Shown here piece by piece: positions 9,263 through 16,100 of a DNA stretch of 44,525 bases; within the stretch, counting starts at the first letter, position 1; each line of letters opens with the position of its first letter. A model generated the notes under the pieces. That model was not told where the DNA came from, made no database searches, and saw only the letters and a program-made list of their open reading frames with translations. The position numbers were made by a program, and so were the translations under genes. Source of the DNA: Anthropogastromicrobium sp963652495 (GTDB taxonomy: Bacteria > Bacillota > Clostridia > Lachnospirales > Lachnospiraceae); NCBI GenBank assembly GCA_963652495.1, contig CAVJTU010000017.1, positions 1 to 44,525 on the forward strand. The letters are read 5' to 3'.

Positions 9263-9423
9263 CCTGTTTTTTCGTTTTCTTATTGATTTGTAACAATCAT
9301 CTAATACGAAAACGATATACCTATACGAAATGTACAAAAAGAAATGAGGGCAGCTGTCCATTACCCCCAAATTTCTTGTTATCTTATCCACTTTCAACCT
9401 TTTTCACTGTTTTTTCACACTCT

Positions 9424-9437
9424 TGAAACTGGTTTCA
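9424..9437. promoter_or_regulatory. Upstream LacI-type operator
   Basis: TGAAACTGGTTTCA is a palindrome of two 6-base half-sites around TG. It lies about 165 bases upstream of the -35 box and about 316 bases from the centre of the operator at 9108, a spacing that could support looping by a tetrameric LacI-family repressor. Confidence 0.6.
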
Positions 9438-9447
9438 CAATTCTTGT

Positions 9448-9472
9448 AAAAAATAGCCTGTCTATACAGGCT
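9448..9472 (-). terminator. Rho-independent terminator of the LacI-family gene
   Basis: On the minus strand AGCCTGT pairs perfectly with ACAGGCT around the loop ATAG and is followed by ATTTTTTAC. It lies 160 bases after the regulator stop codon, so the regulator is a single-gene transcript separate from the transport operon. Confidence 0.8.
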
Positions 9473-9552
9473 TAGCGATTGTCTCGTTCGTCATAATGCC
9501 GTTACACCAAATTAGAGCTTTTTCATCTGTCGTCCAGACATTTGATTCCGAT

Positions 9553-9630
9553 TTTCATGTTGTTTCATGTTGTTTTCATGTTATTTTTATGCCGTTTCAT
9601 GTTGTTTTATGCTGTCTTCCATACTGTCTT
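9553..9630. repeat. Decaying short tandem repeat (unit TTTCATGTTG)
   Basis: Units of 10-12 bases related to TTTCATGTTG run head to tail: two exact copies at 9553 and 9563, a near copy at 9574, another exact one at 9595, and more diverged ones (TTTTATGCTG, TCTTCCATACTG) up to the regulator stop codon. The array sits between the regulator gene and its terminator. Confidence 0.65.
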
Positions 9631-10671
9631 CTATGCCTGATCCGGCACATAAGTACAGGAATCCCGTATGCTGATACCTACCGGAACCATGTAGTCCTCC
9701 GGGCAGGTTTCGTTTTCCGAAGCGCGGATTGCCGATTCGACAAGATGCTTTGCAAAATCCGCATAATTTGCTCCTACTGATGTAAGCGCAGGTGTCAATG
9801 CACCTGAAAGATAGGTATTATCAAATGCTACTACCGATATGTCCTGCGGTACGCGAAGACCTTCATCATGAATCGCACGAAGCACACCTGCCGCAGTAAA
9901 GTCATTGATCGCTACTACTGCTGTGGGACGATCCGGATTTTTAAGGAGAGCTTTCATGCACGTATAGCCGCTCTCATTTGAATAGTCCGATGAATCATAG
10001 ACATAATCCTCACGATATACAATCCCCTTCTGGCGCAGCATTGCACGGTAACGCATGCGCTTTTCGAGTGTGGACTTTGCATCCTTTAAGCCACCTATTG
10101 TTGCAATCTTTTTATGACCCAGACTAAACAAATAGTCCATCGCCAGATCCATACTGCCGCCCTCGTCCAAATGTACCTTGCAGTTTCGCACGCCTGCCGG
10201 ACGATTTGTTGCAATGATCGGTGTGCTCTCCAAGATATGATTCAACTGTTCTACGTATTCCTCATCCACCGCAATACGGTCGATTACGCCGCCGACTACA
10301 ATAATTGCATCCACCTGCTGCTCATATAACTTCATTAATTGCTTTTTTTCCAGCTCCGGATCTCCAAGTGAAGTCAGCATTAACAATAAATAACCGGCTT
10401 TGTCTGCCGCCTCCTCGCATTCCTTTGCAACTGCAGAATAAAATGGGCTGTAAATGTCTGCTATCATCAAGCCAATTGCACGCGTCTTGGCATTGCTCAG
10501 TCCCTGTGCGAGCGCATTTGGCGTATAGCCGTACTTTCGTATTACAGCCTGAACTTTCTCACGCTTTTCCTCACTGACTCTGGCGTTATTGGTCAGCACG
10601 CGCGAAACGGTTGCCGGGGAAACACCGGCTTCTTTTGCGATTGTATAAATATTCGCACGCTCTTTCGCCAT
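9631..10671 (-). CDS. LacI-family transcriptional regulator
   Basis: The 346-residue protein begins with the LacI helix-turn-helix (NIYTIAKEAGVSPATVSRVL) and hinge (GYTPNALAQGL), followed by the periplasmic-binding-protein-like effector domain (IGLMIADIYSPFYSAVAKEC, and VVAFDNTYLSGALTPALTSV near the C terminus). It should bind palindromic operators and release them on binding a sugar. Matching palindromes occur just after its own promoter (10726-10739) and around the transport operon promoter, so it most likely represses both. I chose the ATG at 10671, eight codons inside the longest frame, because AAAGG precedes it and it fits the family N terminus. It has its own promoter and terminator. 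Confidence 0.92.
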   Translation of the reverse strand: MAKERANIYTIAKEAGVSPATVSRVLTNNARVSEEKREKVQAVIRKYGYTPNALAQGLSNAKTRAIGLMIADIYSPFYSAVAKECEEAADKAGYLLLMLTSLGDPELEKKQLMKLYEQQVDAIIVVGGVIDRIAVDEEYVEQLNHILESTPIIATNRPAGVRNCKVHLDEGGSMDLAMDYLFSLGHKKIATIGGLKDAKSTLEKRMRYRAMLRQKGIVYREDYVYDSSDYSNESGYTCMKALLKNPDRPTAVVAINDFTAAGVLRAIHDEGLRVPQDISVVAFDNTYLSGALTPALTSVGANYADFAKHLVESAIRASENETCPEDYMVPVGISIRDSCTYVPDQA

Positions 10672-10725
10672 AAATTTACCATGCCTTTCTGTCATCCGCT
10701 ATGCAAAGACAGTCAAAAGGTACTC

Positions 10726-10739
10726 TGCAAGCGGTTTCA
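10726..10739. promoter_or_regulatory. Autoregulatory operator of the LacI-family gene
   Basis: TGCAAGCGGTTTCA differs from the operator at 9108 by one base. It covers about +10 to +23 relative to the promoter at 10755-10783, a classic repressor position. Confidence 0.7.
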
Positions 10740-10754
10740 TAATCTTTTATATTA

Positions 10755-10783
10755 ACTATACATGATAAATTTTCAGTTTGCAA
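10755..10783 (-). promoter_or_regulatory. Promoter of the LacI-family gene
   Basis: The -35 is TTGCAA (10778-10783) and the -10 is TATAGT (10755-10760) with TG just before it; the spacer is 17 bases. The predicted start near 10748 leaves a leader of about 77 bases. Confidence 0.75.
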
Positions 10784-10818
10784 TGGAGAAATTGCACATA
10801 TTTTCAGAAATGGGGGTG

Positions 10819-10852
10819 ACCCGGAAGGCTATGGATGCAACCCGGAAGGCTA
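10819..10852. repeat. Short direct repeat ACCCGGAAGGCTA
   Basis: Two exact 13-base copies start at 10819 and 10840, 21 bases apart. The second runs into the left edge of the inverted hairpin element copy at 10856. This is part of the 410-base gap between lacI-type and pflA genes (10672-11082). Confidence 0.6.
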
Positions 10853-10855
10853 ACG

Positions 10856-10990
10856 AGCGCGGTTCGACGATTGTTTTGTCGGCGTCACTTGTTCCCGCGG
10901 CACCTTCTACGCACCTTTTCGTCTTAGTTACTGCGTAAGTCCGCTCCCACACGTTCCGCCTCGTAAAAGCAACTCGTCTCACCGCTAAGC
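10856..10990 (-). repeat. Structured repeat element, copy C (diverged, inverted)
   Basis: Read on the minus strand, this shares two conserved blocks with copies A (28358-28549) and B (31976-32184). One block of about 27 bases begins GCGGTGAGACGAGTTG (10960-10986); another of 23 bases ends CAATCGTCGAACCGC (10859-10881). The DNA between them differs from A and B but still pairs: GGCG..AC..TGT..GCGG with CCGC..ACA..GT..CGCC. Stems in both the core and the variable arm contain facing GA/GA mismatches. It lies between the lacI-type promoter and the pflA hairpin and has no convincing ORF. Confidence 0.75.
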
Positions 10991-11018
10991 TAGGTTACGA
11001 TTATTACCCACAAGACCA

Positions 11019-11084
11019 GAAAGCCACGGGGTCAGGGGCAGTGGCACTAAAGTGCCGCGTGTCCCTGACCCCAATGGCTTTTTT
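11019..11084. terminator. Long hairpin after pflA
   Basis: Three stacked stems pair: AAAGCC with GGCTTT, GGGGTCAGGG with CCCTGACCCC, and GGCACT with AGTGCC, split by small mismatched loops. It begins right at the pflA stop codon. On the minus strand it is followed by TTTCTGGTCTTGTG, a modest T-rich tail; on the plus strand by TTTTTT, so it may stop transcription from both directions. Confidence 0.7.
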
Positions 11085-11835
11085 ATGCATTCTTGTAACG
11101 GTTATACTCGTCTACACAGAGAATCTTTCTTGCGAACTCAACCTCTTCCTTGGTAGGAGTCGGAACACCCTCAAGACCGTACTTGATGCCCAACTGCTCC
11201 CACTTGAATACGCCGAGCGTATGATATGGAAGGACATCGATGCGGTATACATTGTTTAAAGTGCTGATGAACTCATGCAGTTTGGTCAAAGACGCTTCGT
11301 CGCTGTTGATACCCGGTACGAGCACATGGCGAATCCAGATCGGCTTGTTGATATCGGAGAGATATCTTGCAAAATCTAAGATATTCTCGTTTGTCTTTCC
11401 GGTAAGTGCCTTATGCTTTTCTGGGTCGATGTGCTTTAAGTCTAACAAGAGCAGATCGGTGTTTGTCATCAGCTGCTCCAGCTGTCCGAAGAATGGCTCT
11501 TCTCTTGTGAATGGCTCTCCTGCAGTGTCGATGCATGTATTGATCTTCTGCTTCTTTGCCTTTGCAAAGAGATCGTTCATAAACTCCATCTGCAGCAGCG
11601 GTTCTCCTCCACTGACGGTGATACCGCCCTTATTGCCCCAGTAGTTTTTGTAGCGAACTGCCTTTTCCAGAATTTCGTCAGCTGTCAACAGCTGTACGTC
11701 CTTCTTTGCCCAGGTATCCGGGTTATGGCAATATTTGCAGCGCAGATTGCAGCCATTTAAAAATACGAGATAACGGACTCCCGGTCCGTCTGCGGAACCG
11801 AAGGACTCCAGAGAATGAACAACGCCCTGAATCAT
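11083..11835 (-). CDS. pflA: Pyruvate formate-lyase-activating enzyme (radical SAM)
   Basis: The 250-residue protein carries the radical SAM motif CNLRCKYC (C29, C33, C36), the GGITVSGGEPLLQ motif, and the N-terminal SADGPGVRYLVFLNGC typical of activating enzymes. It uses S-adenosylmethionine and an iron-sulfur cluster to make the glycyl radical on PflB. It lies downstream of pflB on the same strand, separated by 254 bases with a terminator hairpin, which would give less activase than lyase. AGAAAGGAAAAG precedes the ATG. Confidence 0.97.
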   Translation of the reverse strand: MIQGVVHSLESFGSADGPGVRYLVFLNGCNLRCKYCHNPDTWAKKDVQLLTADEILEKAVRYKNYWGNKGGITVSGGEPLLQMEFMNDLFAKAKKQKINTCIDTAGEPFTREEPFFGQLEQLMTNTDLLLLDLKHIDPEKHKALTGKTNENILDFARYLSDINKPIWIRHVLVPGINSDEASLTKLHEFISTLNNVYRIDVLPYHTLGVFKWEQLGIKYGLEGVPTPTKEEVEFARKILCVDEYNRYKNA

Positions 11836-11963
11836 AACTTACTTTTCCTTTCTTATTTTGTGAACTTCATAGCCTTCACGTTTGCTATTTTAAGTTTGTT
11901 TTGTGTCGTTATTTCTGAATCGTTACTTTTTTCTATTTTCTTGCTCGTTGTACGATTCTTTTG

Positions 11964-12003
11964 TAGTAAAACAGGCGGGAGTGCCAAAGCACCCTCCGCC
12001 TGT
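11964..12003 (-). terminator. Terminator after pflB
   Basis: On the minus strand ACAGGCGGAGGGTGC pairs with GGCACTCCCGCCTGT around a short TTT loop with two internal mismatches, followed by TTTACTAC. It probably reduces readthrough into pflA. Confidence 0.75.
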
Positions 12004-12089
12004 ATTATTTTTATAGATTTACAGAAATTTATTCAACTCTGTTAAGATCTGCTCAGATCGAACTCAATCGAATCTGTCACTTCTCCTAA

Positions 12090-14333
12090 TTACAGGAAGG
12101 AATGGCAAGTTCTCTTGATAACGTCGTCCTGCTGCTCCTTGGTCAGATCGATGAACTTAACTGCATAACCAGATACACGGATTGTGAAGTTAGCGTACTC
12201 TGGCTTCTCCGGATGTGCCTGGCAATCCAGAAGCTTCTCAACACCAAATACGTTTACGTTCAGGTGATGAGCGCCGTTTGCGAAGTATCCGTCCATAGCC
12301 TGTACCAGGTTGTTTACGCGCTCTTCATCCGTATTTCCAAGTGCACTTGGGTTGATGGTCTGGGTATTGGAAATACCATCCAGAGCCCACTCGTATGGCA
12401 GCTTAGCAACAGAGTTCAGAGATGCAAGCAGACCGTTCTTCTCAGCGCCGTAAGATGGGTTAGCACCTGGAGACAGTGGCTCACCTGCCGGACGGCCATC
12501 CGGAAGAGCACCAGTAGCCTTACCATAAACTACGTTAGAAGTAATGGTCAGGATAGAGGTTGTCGGCTCAGAGTTACGATAGGTATGACGCTTCTTGATC
12601 TTTGCAAGGAACTGTCCTAACAGCTCTACAGCGATATCATCTGCACGGTCATCATCGTTACCGTAACGTGGGAAGTCTCCCTCGATCTCGTAATCAACAA
12701 CAAGACCGCTCTCGTCACGTACAGTCTTAACCTTTGCATACTTGATAGCACTCAGAGAGTCAACAGTGTGAGAGAATCCAGCGATACCGGTAGCGAAGGT
12801 ACGACGTACATCGGTATCGATCAGAGCCATCTCAGCTGCCTCATAGTAGTACTTGTCATGCATATACTGGATCAGGTTCAGAGTATTTACATACATTCCT
12901 GCCAGCCAATCCATCATAACGTCATACTTAGCAACAACTTCATCATAATCCAGATACTCGGAAGTGATCGGCTTGTATGCCGGACCTACCTGTGCCTTGC
13001 TCTTCTCATCAACACCACCGTTGATAGCGTAAAGCAGACACTTAGCCAGGTTTGCACGAGCACCGAAGAACTGCATTTCCTTACCGGTCTGTGTAGCGGA
13101 TACACAGCAGCAGATGGAGTAGTCATCGCCCCATACAACACGCATAACATCATCGTTCTCATACTGGATAGAAGATGTCTTGATGGAAACCTCTGCAGCA
13201 TACTTACGGAAGTACTCTGGCAGGTTCTTGGAATACAGAACAGTCATGTTCGGTTCCGGAGCCGGTCCCATAGTCTCAAGAGTATGCAGGATACGGTAAT
13301 CGTTCTTAGTAACCATGGAACGTCCGTCTACGCCAAGACCAGCGATAGCCAGAGTAGCCCATACCGGGTCACCGGAGAACAGCTCGTTGTAAGACTGGAT
13401 ACGAGCGAACTTAACCATACGCAGTTTCATTACGAAGTGGTCAATGATCTCCTGAGCCTGGGTCTCATCGATAACACCATTCTCAAGGTCTCTCTGCATA
13501 TAGATATCAATGAAAGTAGATACACGTCCGATGGACATTGCAGCACCGTTCTGAGTCTTGATAGCTGCTAAGTATCCGAAGTACAGCCACTGAACTGCTT
13601 CCTGAGCGGTCTTAGCCGGCTGAGAAATATCGAAACCGTAGCTTGCAGCCATGGTCTTCATATCCTTCAGTGCTCTGATCTGCTCTGCCAGCTCTTCTCT
13701 CTGACGAATTACATCATCAGTCATAGTACCATCGCCGCAGTTAGCCAGATCCTTCTGCTTCTCAGCAACCAGGAAATCAATTCCGTACAGAGCGATACGA
13801 CGATAGTCGCCTACGATACGGCCACGGCCATATGTATCCGGCAGACCAGTGATGATCTTGTTCTTACGTGCAGCGCGAATCTCTGGTGTATATGCATCAA
13901 ATACGCCCTGATTGTGGGTCTTGTGATATACAGTGAAGATCTTGTGCAGCTCTGGGCTTGGAGTATATCCATACATCTCGCAGGACTCCTCTGCCATTCT
14001 GATACCACCGTAAGGCATAAATGCTCTCTTTAAAGGCTTATCAGTCTGAAGACCTACAACCTTCTCAAGATCCTTATCCAGGTATCCCGGGCCGTGGGAT
14101 GTGATGCTGGAAACGATATCGGTATCCATATCCAGTACACCGCCCTTTGCTCTAGCCTGCTTATTTAACTCCTGCAGCTCTCCCCAAAGCTTATCTGTAG
14201 CCTCAGTAGCATCTGCAAGGAAGGATGCATCTCCATCATATGGAGTATAGTTGTTCTGAATGAAATCGCGGGTGTTGACTTCCTCTTTCCAGAGTCTGCC
14301 CTTAAAACCAGCCCATGCTTCAAACTGTTTCAT
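12090..14333 (-). CDS. pflB: Formate C-acetyltransferase (pyruvate formate-lyase)
   Basis: The 747-residue product is a full-length PFL that converts pyruvate and CoA to acetyl-CoA and formate in anaerobic mixed-acid fermentation. The active-site cysteine region SICCCVSATQTGK and the C-terminal glycyl radical motif RVSGYAVKF (G722) are both present. The N terminus FEAWAGFKGRLWKEEVNTRDF is typical. I chose the ATG at 14333 because AAAGGAGG lies upstream; the longer frame adds 11 residues without support. The next gene downstream is its activase. A promoter about 210 bases upstream gives a long leader. Confidence 0.97.
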   Translation of the reverse strand: MKQFEAWAGFKGRLWKEEVNTRDFIQNNYTPYDGDASFLADATEATDKLWGELQELNKQARAKGGVLDMDTDIVSSITSHGPGYLDKDLEKVVGLQTDKPLKRAFMPYGGIRMAEESCEMYGYTPSPELHKIFTVYHKTHNQGVFDAYTPEIRAARKNKIITGLPDTYGRGRIVGDYRRIALYGIDFLVAEKQKDLANCGDGTMTDDVIRQREELAEQIRALKDMKTMAASYGFDISQPAKTAQEAVQWLYFGYLAAIKTQNGAAMSIGRVSTFIDIYMQRDLENGVIDETQAQEIIDHFVMKLRMVKFARIQSYNELFSGDPVWATLAIAGLGVDGRSMVTKNDYRILHTLETMGPAPEPNMTVLYSKNLPEYFRKYAAEVSIKTSSIQYENDDVMRVVWGDDYSICCCVSATQTGKEMQFFGARANLAKCLLYAINGGVDEKSKAQVGPAYKPITSEYLDYDEVVAKYDVMMDWLAGMYVNTLNLIQYMHDKYYYEAAEMALIDTDVRRTFATGIAGFSHTVDSLSAIKYAKVKTVRDESGLVVDYEIEGDFPRYGNDDDRADDIAVELLGQFLAKIKKRHTYRNSEPTTSILTITSNVVYGKATGALPDGRPAGEPLSPGANPSYGAEKNGLLASLNSVAKLPYEWALDGISNTQTINPSALGNTDEERVNNLVQAMDGYFANGAHHLNVNVFGVEKLLDCQAHPEKPEYANFTIRVSGYAVKFIDLTKEQQDDVIKRTCHSFL

Positions 14334-14544
14334 GATTAAAAAACCTCCTTTAAAATTTACTGACATCCCCAGTTCGGGAGTCCTATCATATGTGCAGTAT
14401 CACCCGAAACCTAAGCGCAAAGTTTCAAAGCAGAACACGACTAACAGCAAACTTTGTCAGATGCTGTGATTCTCTTGCTTGGATTCCCGGCGATGCTGCA
14501 CATCCTCTCGTCACTGATGGTGTCATAACCTTTGGTCTGACATT
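14334..14544 (-). other. Long pflB leader with hairpins
   Basis: About 205 transcribed bases precede pflB. CAAAGTTT and AAACTTTG form one hairpin, and GACTCCC with GGGGATGTC can form a second close to the ribosome binding site. I recognise no known riboswitch. The rest of the 312-base gap up to the next gene (14574-14645) shows nothing clear. Confidence 0.4.
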
Positions 14545-14573
14545 ATAATAGCATATCCTCCAAAATCTTACAA
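14545..14573 (-). promoter_or_regulatory. Promoter of pflB
   Basis: TTGTAA (14568-14573) and TATTAT (14545-14550) are 17 bases apart, with an extended TGC just before the -10. Confidence 0.65.
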
Positions 14574-14645
14574 GCACACAAATGCGGTTCTTTGCATTTT
14601 TTTCAATACATCGTCACTGCTCACGGGATACCCGTTCGCAATACA

Positions 14646-15272
14646 TCATCGGCATTTTATAGATACAACCGCTGCCAGCAGACCACTTTTTATGATATGA
14701 CCAATGTACCACTGTTTTGGAAGAAAAATCGGTATTTTTGCACACAGAATAGCAAGAAACGCCGGAGTTACGTTTCCCAGTACAAAACAAAAACAGACTG
14801 CACCAAAACCTGCTGCCAATGCAGCTTCCACCGAGTACCCTATTCCAATCACTGCACTCATCAACAGCCGTATTTCTATGGTTTCCAACAAAAAAACACA
14901 TATGCTATTTGCATACTCATTGTCTGCCTGCTGCATAATAAGCCACATTGGCAGACAAAGCAGGACGTACCACACAAAAGAAAATAGATTCCATCCGATA
15001 AGCAAACGCTTTCGATATACAAAGCTGCTTTCCCGCCCTCTTAAATGGAAATACACAAAAAAATCTGTTGCAAAAAACAGGACTGACAAAATCGCAGATT
15101 CGTATTGTATCATCGAAAATGCCATTCGCAACTGTTCTTCAGATGCTTTTTCTCCCGCAAGAAGCTTTGCACTGATAATTGTAAACACTACAAAAGCCAT
15201 CGTTACAATATAGAAGATTTTCCACCTGCGCACCTGAAGATGCTTTGTGTGTAAGTAAAAACGAATTTTCAT
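14646..15272 (-). CDS. Small multi-pass membrane protein of the ABC operon
   Basis: The 208-residue product is rich in hydrophobic stretches, about six possible membrane segments, with a basic N terminus (MKIRFYLHTKHLQVRRWK). I recognise no named family. It is the last gene of an operon with an ABC ATPase 9 bases upstream, so it is probably a second membrane subunit of that transporter. GAGAGG precedes the ATG. Confidence 0.6.
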   Translation of the reverse strand: MKIRFYLHTKHLQVRRWKIFYIVTMAFVVFTIISAKLLAGEKASEEQLRMAFSMIQYESAILSVLFFATDFFVYFHLRGRESSFVYRKRLLIGWNLFSFVWYVLLCLPMWLIMQQADNEYANSICVFLLETIEIRLLMSAVIGIGYSVEAALAAGFGAVCFCFVLGNVTPAFLAILCAKIPIFLPKQWYIGHIIKSGLLAAVVSIKCR

Positions 15273-15281
15273 TTGCGCCTC

Positions 15282-16100
15282 TCAAAACCTTTTAATATAT
15301 GCAAAATATCCATCTTCCAGCGTTGCTTTCTGTAAAATCCCTCCAACAGGCTCACTATCCGAAAGAACTCGCATAAAGCTTTCGGTGCCATTTGTCTCCG
15401 CCTTCATCACGAAGCAATGCTCACTTTGAATATTTTTTGATGCCGGCATAAAATATACTTTTCCTTGTGCATATCGGATAACGTCTTTTTGATCTGAATT
15501 TATCAAAATACGTCCCTTGTCCATTATGATAATTTGAGAACAGATATCCCGGATGTCTTCCGTCTGGTGAGTCGATATCATTATCGTGCTTTTCCCCTGC
15601 AATTTTGTAATCACCTGATTAAAGCGAAGCCTCTCTTCCAGATCAAGACCTACCGTAGGCTCATCAAGCAACAGCAGCTTAGGCGAACCCAACAGTGCCT
15701 GCGCGATTCCTACTCTTCGGATCATACCTCCGGATAATTTTTTACATCGGATTTCTTTTTTATCCGCAAGATGAACCAATTCCAGTGCCGAATTGATCTG
15801 TTCTTTTTCTTCCTTAGCCGGAATATTCTTTAAAAAGCAAAAGTATTGCAGCTGCTCATATACGGTAATATCAGGGAAACATCCAAAACGCTGCGGCACA
15901 TATCCTATGCTTCTCTTCTTCAAATCCTGCGAAATACTTCCGGAAGTTGGTTTTAATACCCCTGCCATCATTCGTATCAGCGTTGTTTTTCCTGCTCCAT
16001 TCGGGCCAAGAAGTGCATACGTCTTGCAATCCAATGACAGATTAACTTCATTCACTACACTTTTTTTGCCATATTTTTTTGTTAATTTTTTAATTTCCAT
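15282..16100 (-). CDS. ABC transporter ATP-binding protein
   Basis: The 272-residue product has Walker A GPNGAGKTT, Q-loop YVPQRFG, signature LSGGMIRRVGIAQAL, Walker B LLLLDEP and switch His in STHQTED. The VPQRFG and RRVGIAQ features resemble ATPases of ABC-2 type exporters. I chose the ATG at 16100 because GGAG lies 6 bases upstream. Its start overlaps the end of the large membrane gene by 11 bases, indicating translational coupling. It should power the adjoining membrane proteins. Confidence 0.92.
   Translation of the reverse strand: MEIKKLTKKYGKKSVVNEVNLSLDCKTYALLGPNGAGKTTLIRMMAGVLKPTSGSISQDLKKRSIGYVPQRFGCFPDITVYEQLQYFCFLKNIPAKEEKEQINSALELVHLADKKEIRCKKLSGGMIRRVGIAQALLGSPKLLLLDEPTVGLDLEERLRFNQVITKLQGKSTIMISTHQTEDIRDICSQIIIMDKGRILINSDQKDVIRYAQGKVYFMPASKNIQSEHCFVMKAETNGTESFMRVLSDSEPVGGILQKATLEDGYFAYIKRF

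Noticed and set aside
10773..10982. 69-aa minus-strand frame in the lacI-pflA gap
   Set aside because: It lies inside the hairpin element copy C and the promoter region, and shows no ribosome binding site or family match.
12102..13571. Long plus-strand frames (172 and 267 aa) opposite pflB
   Set aside because: They are antisense to a clear, full-length pflB and have no family match or ribosome binding site.
14334..14540. Possible pfl-motif (ZTP) riboswitch in the pflB leader
   Set aside because: The leader has hairpins but not the conserved ZTP riboswitch blocks as I know them, and that motif is not tied to pflB in this way.
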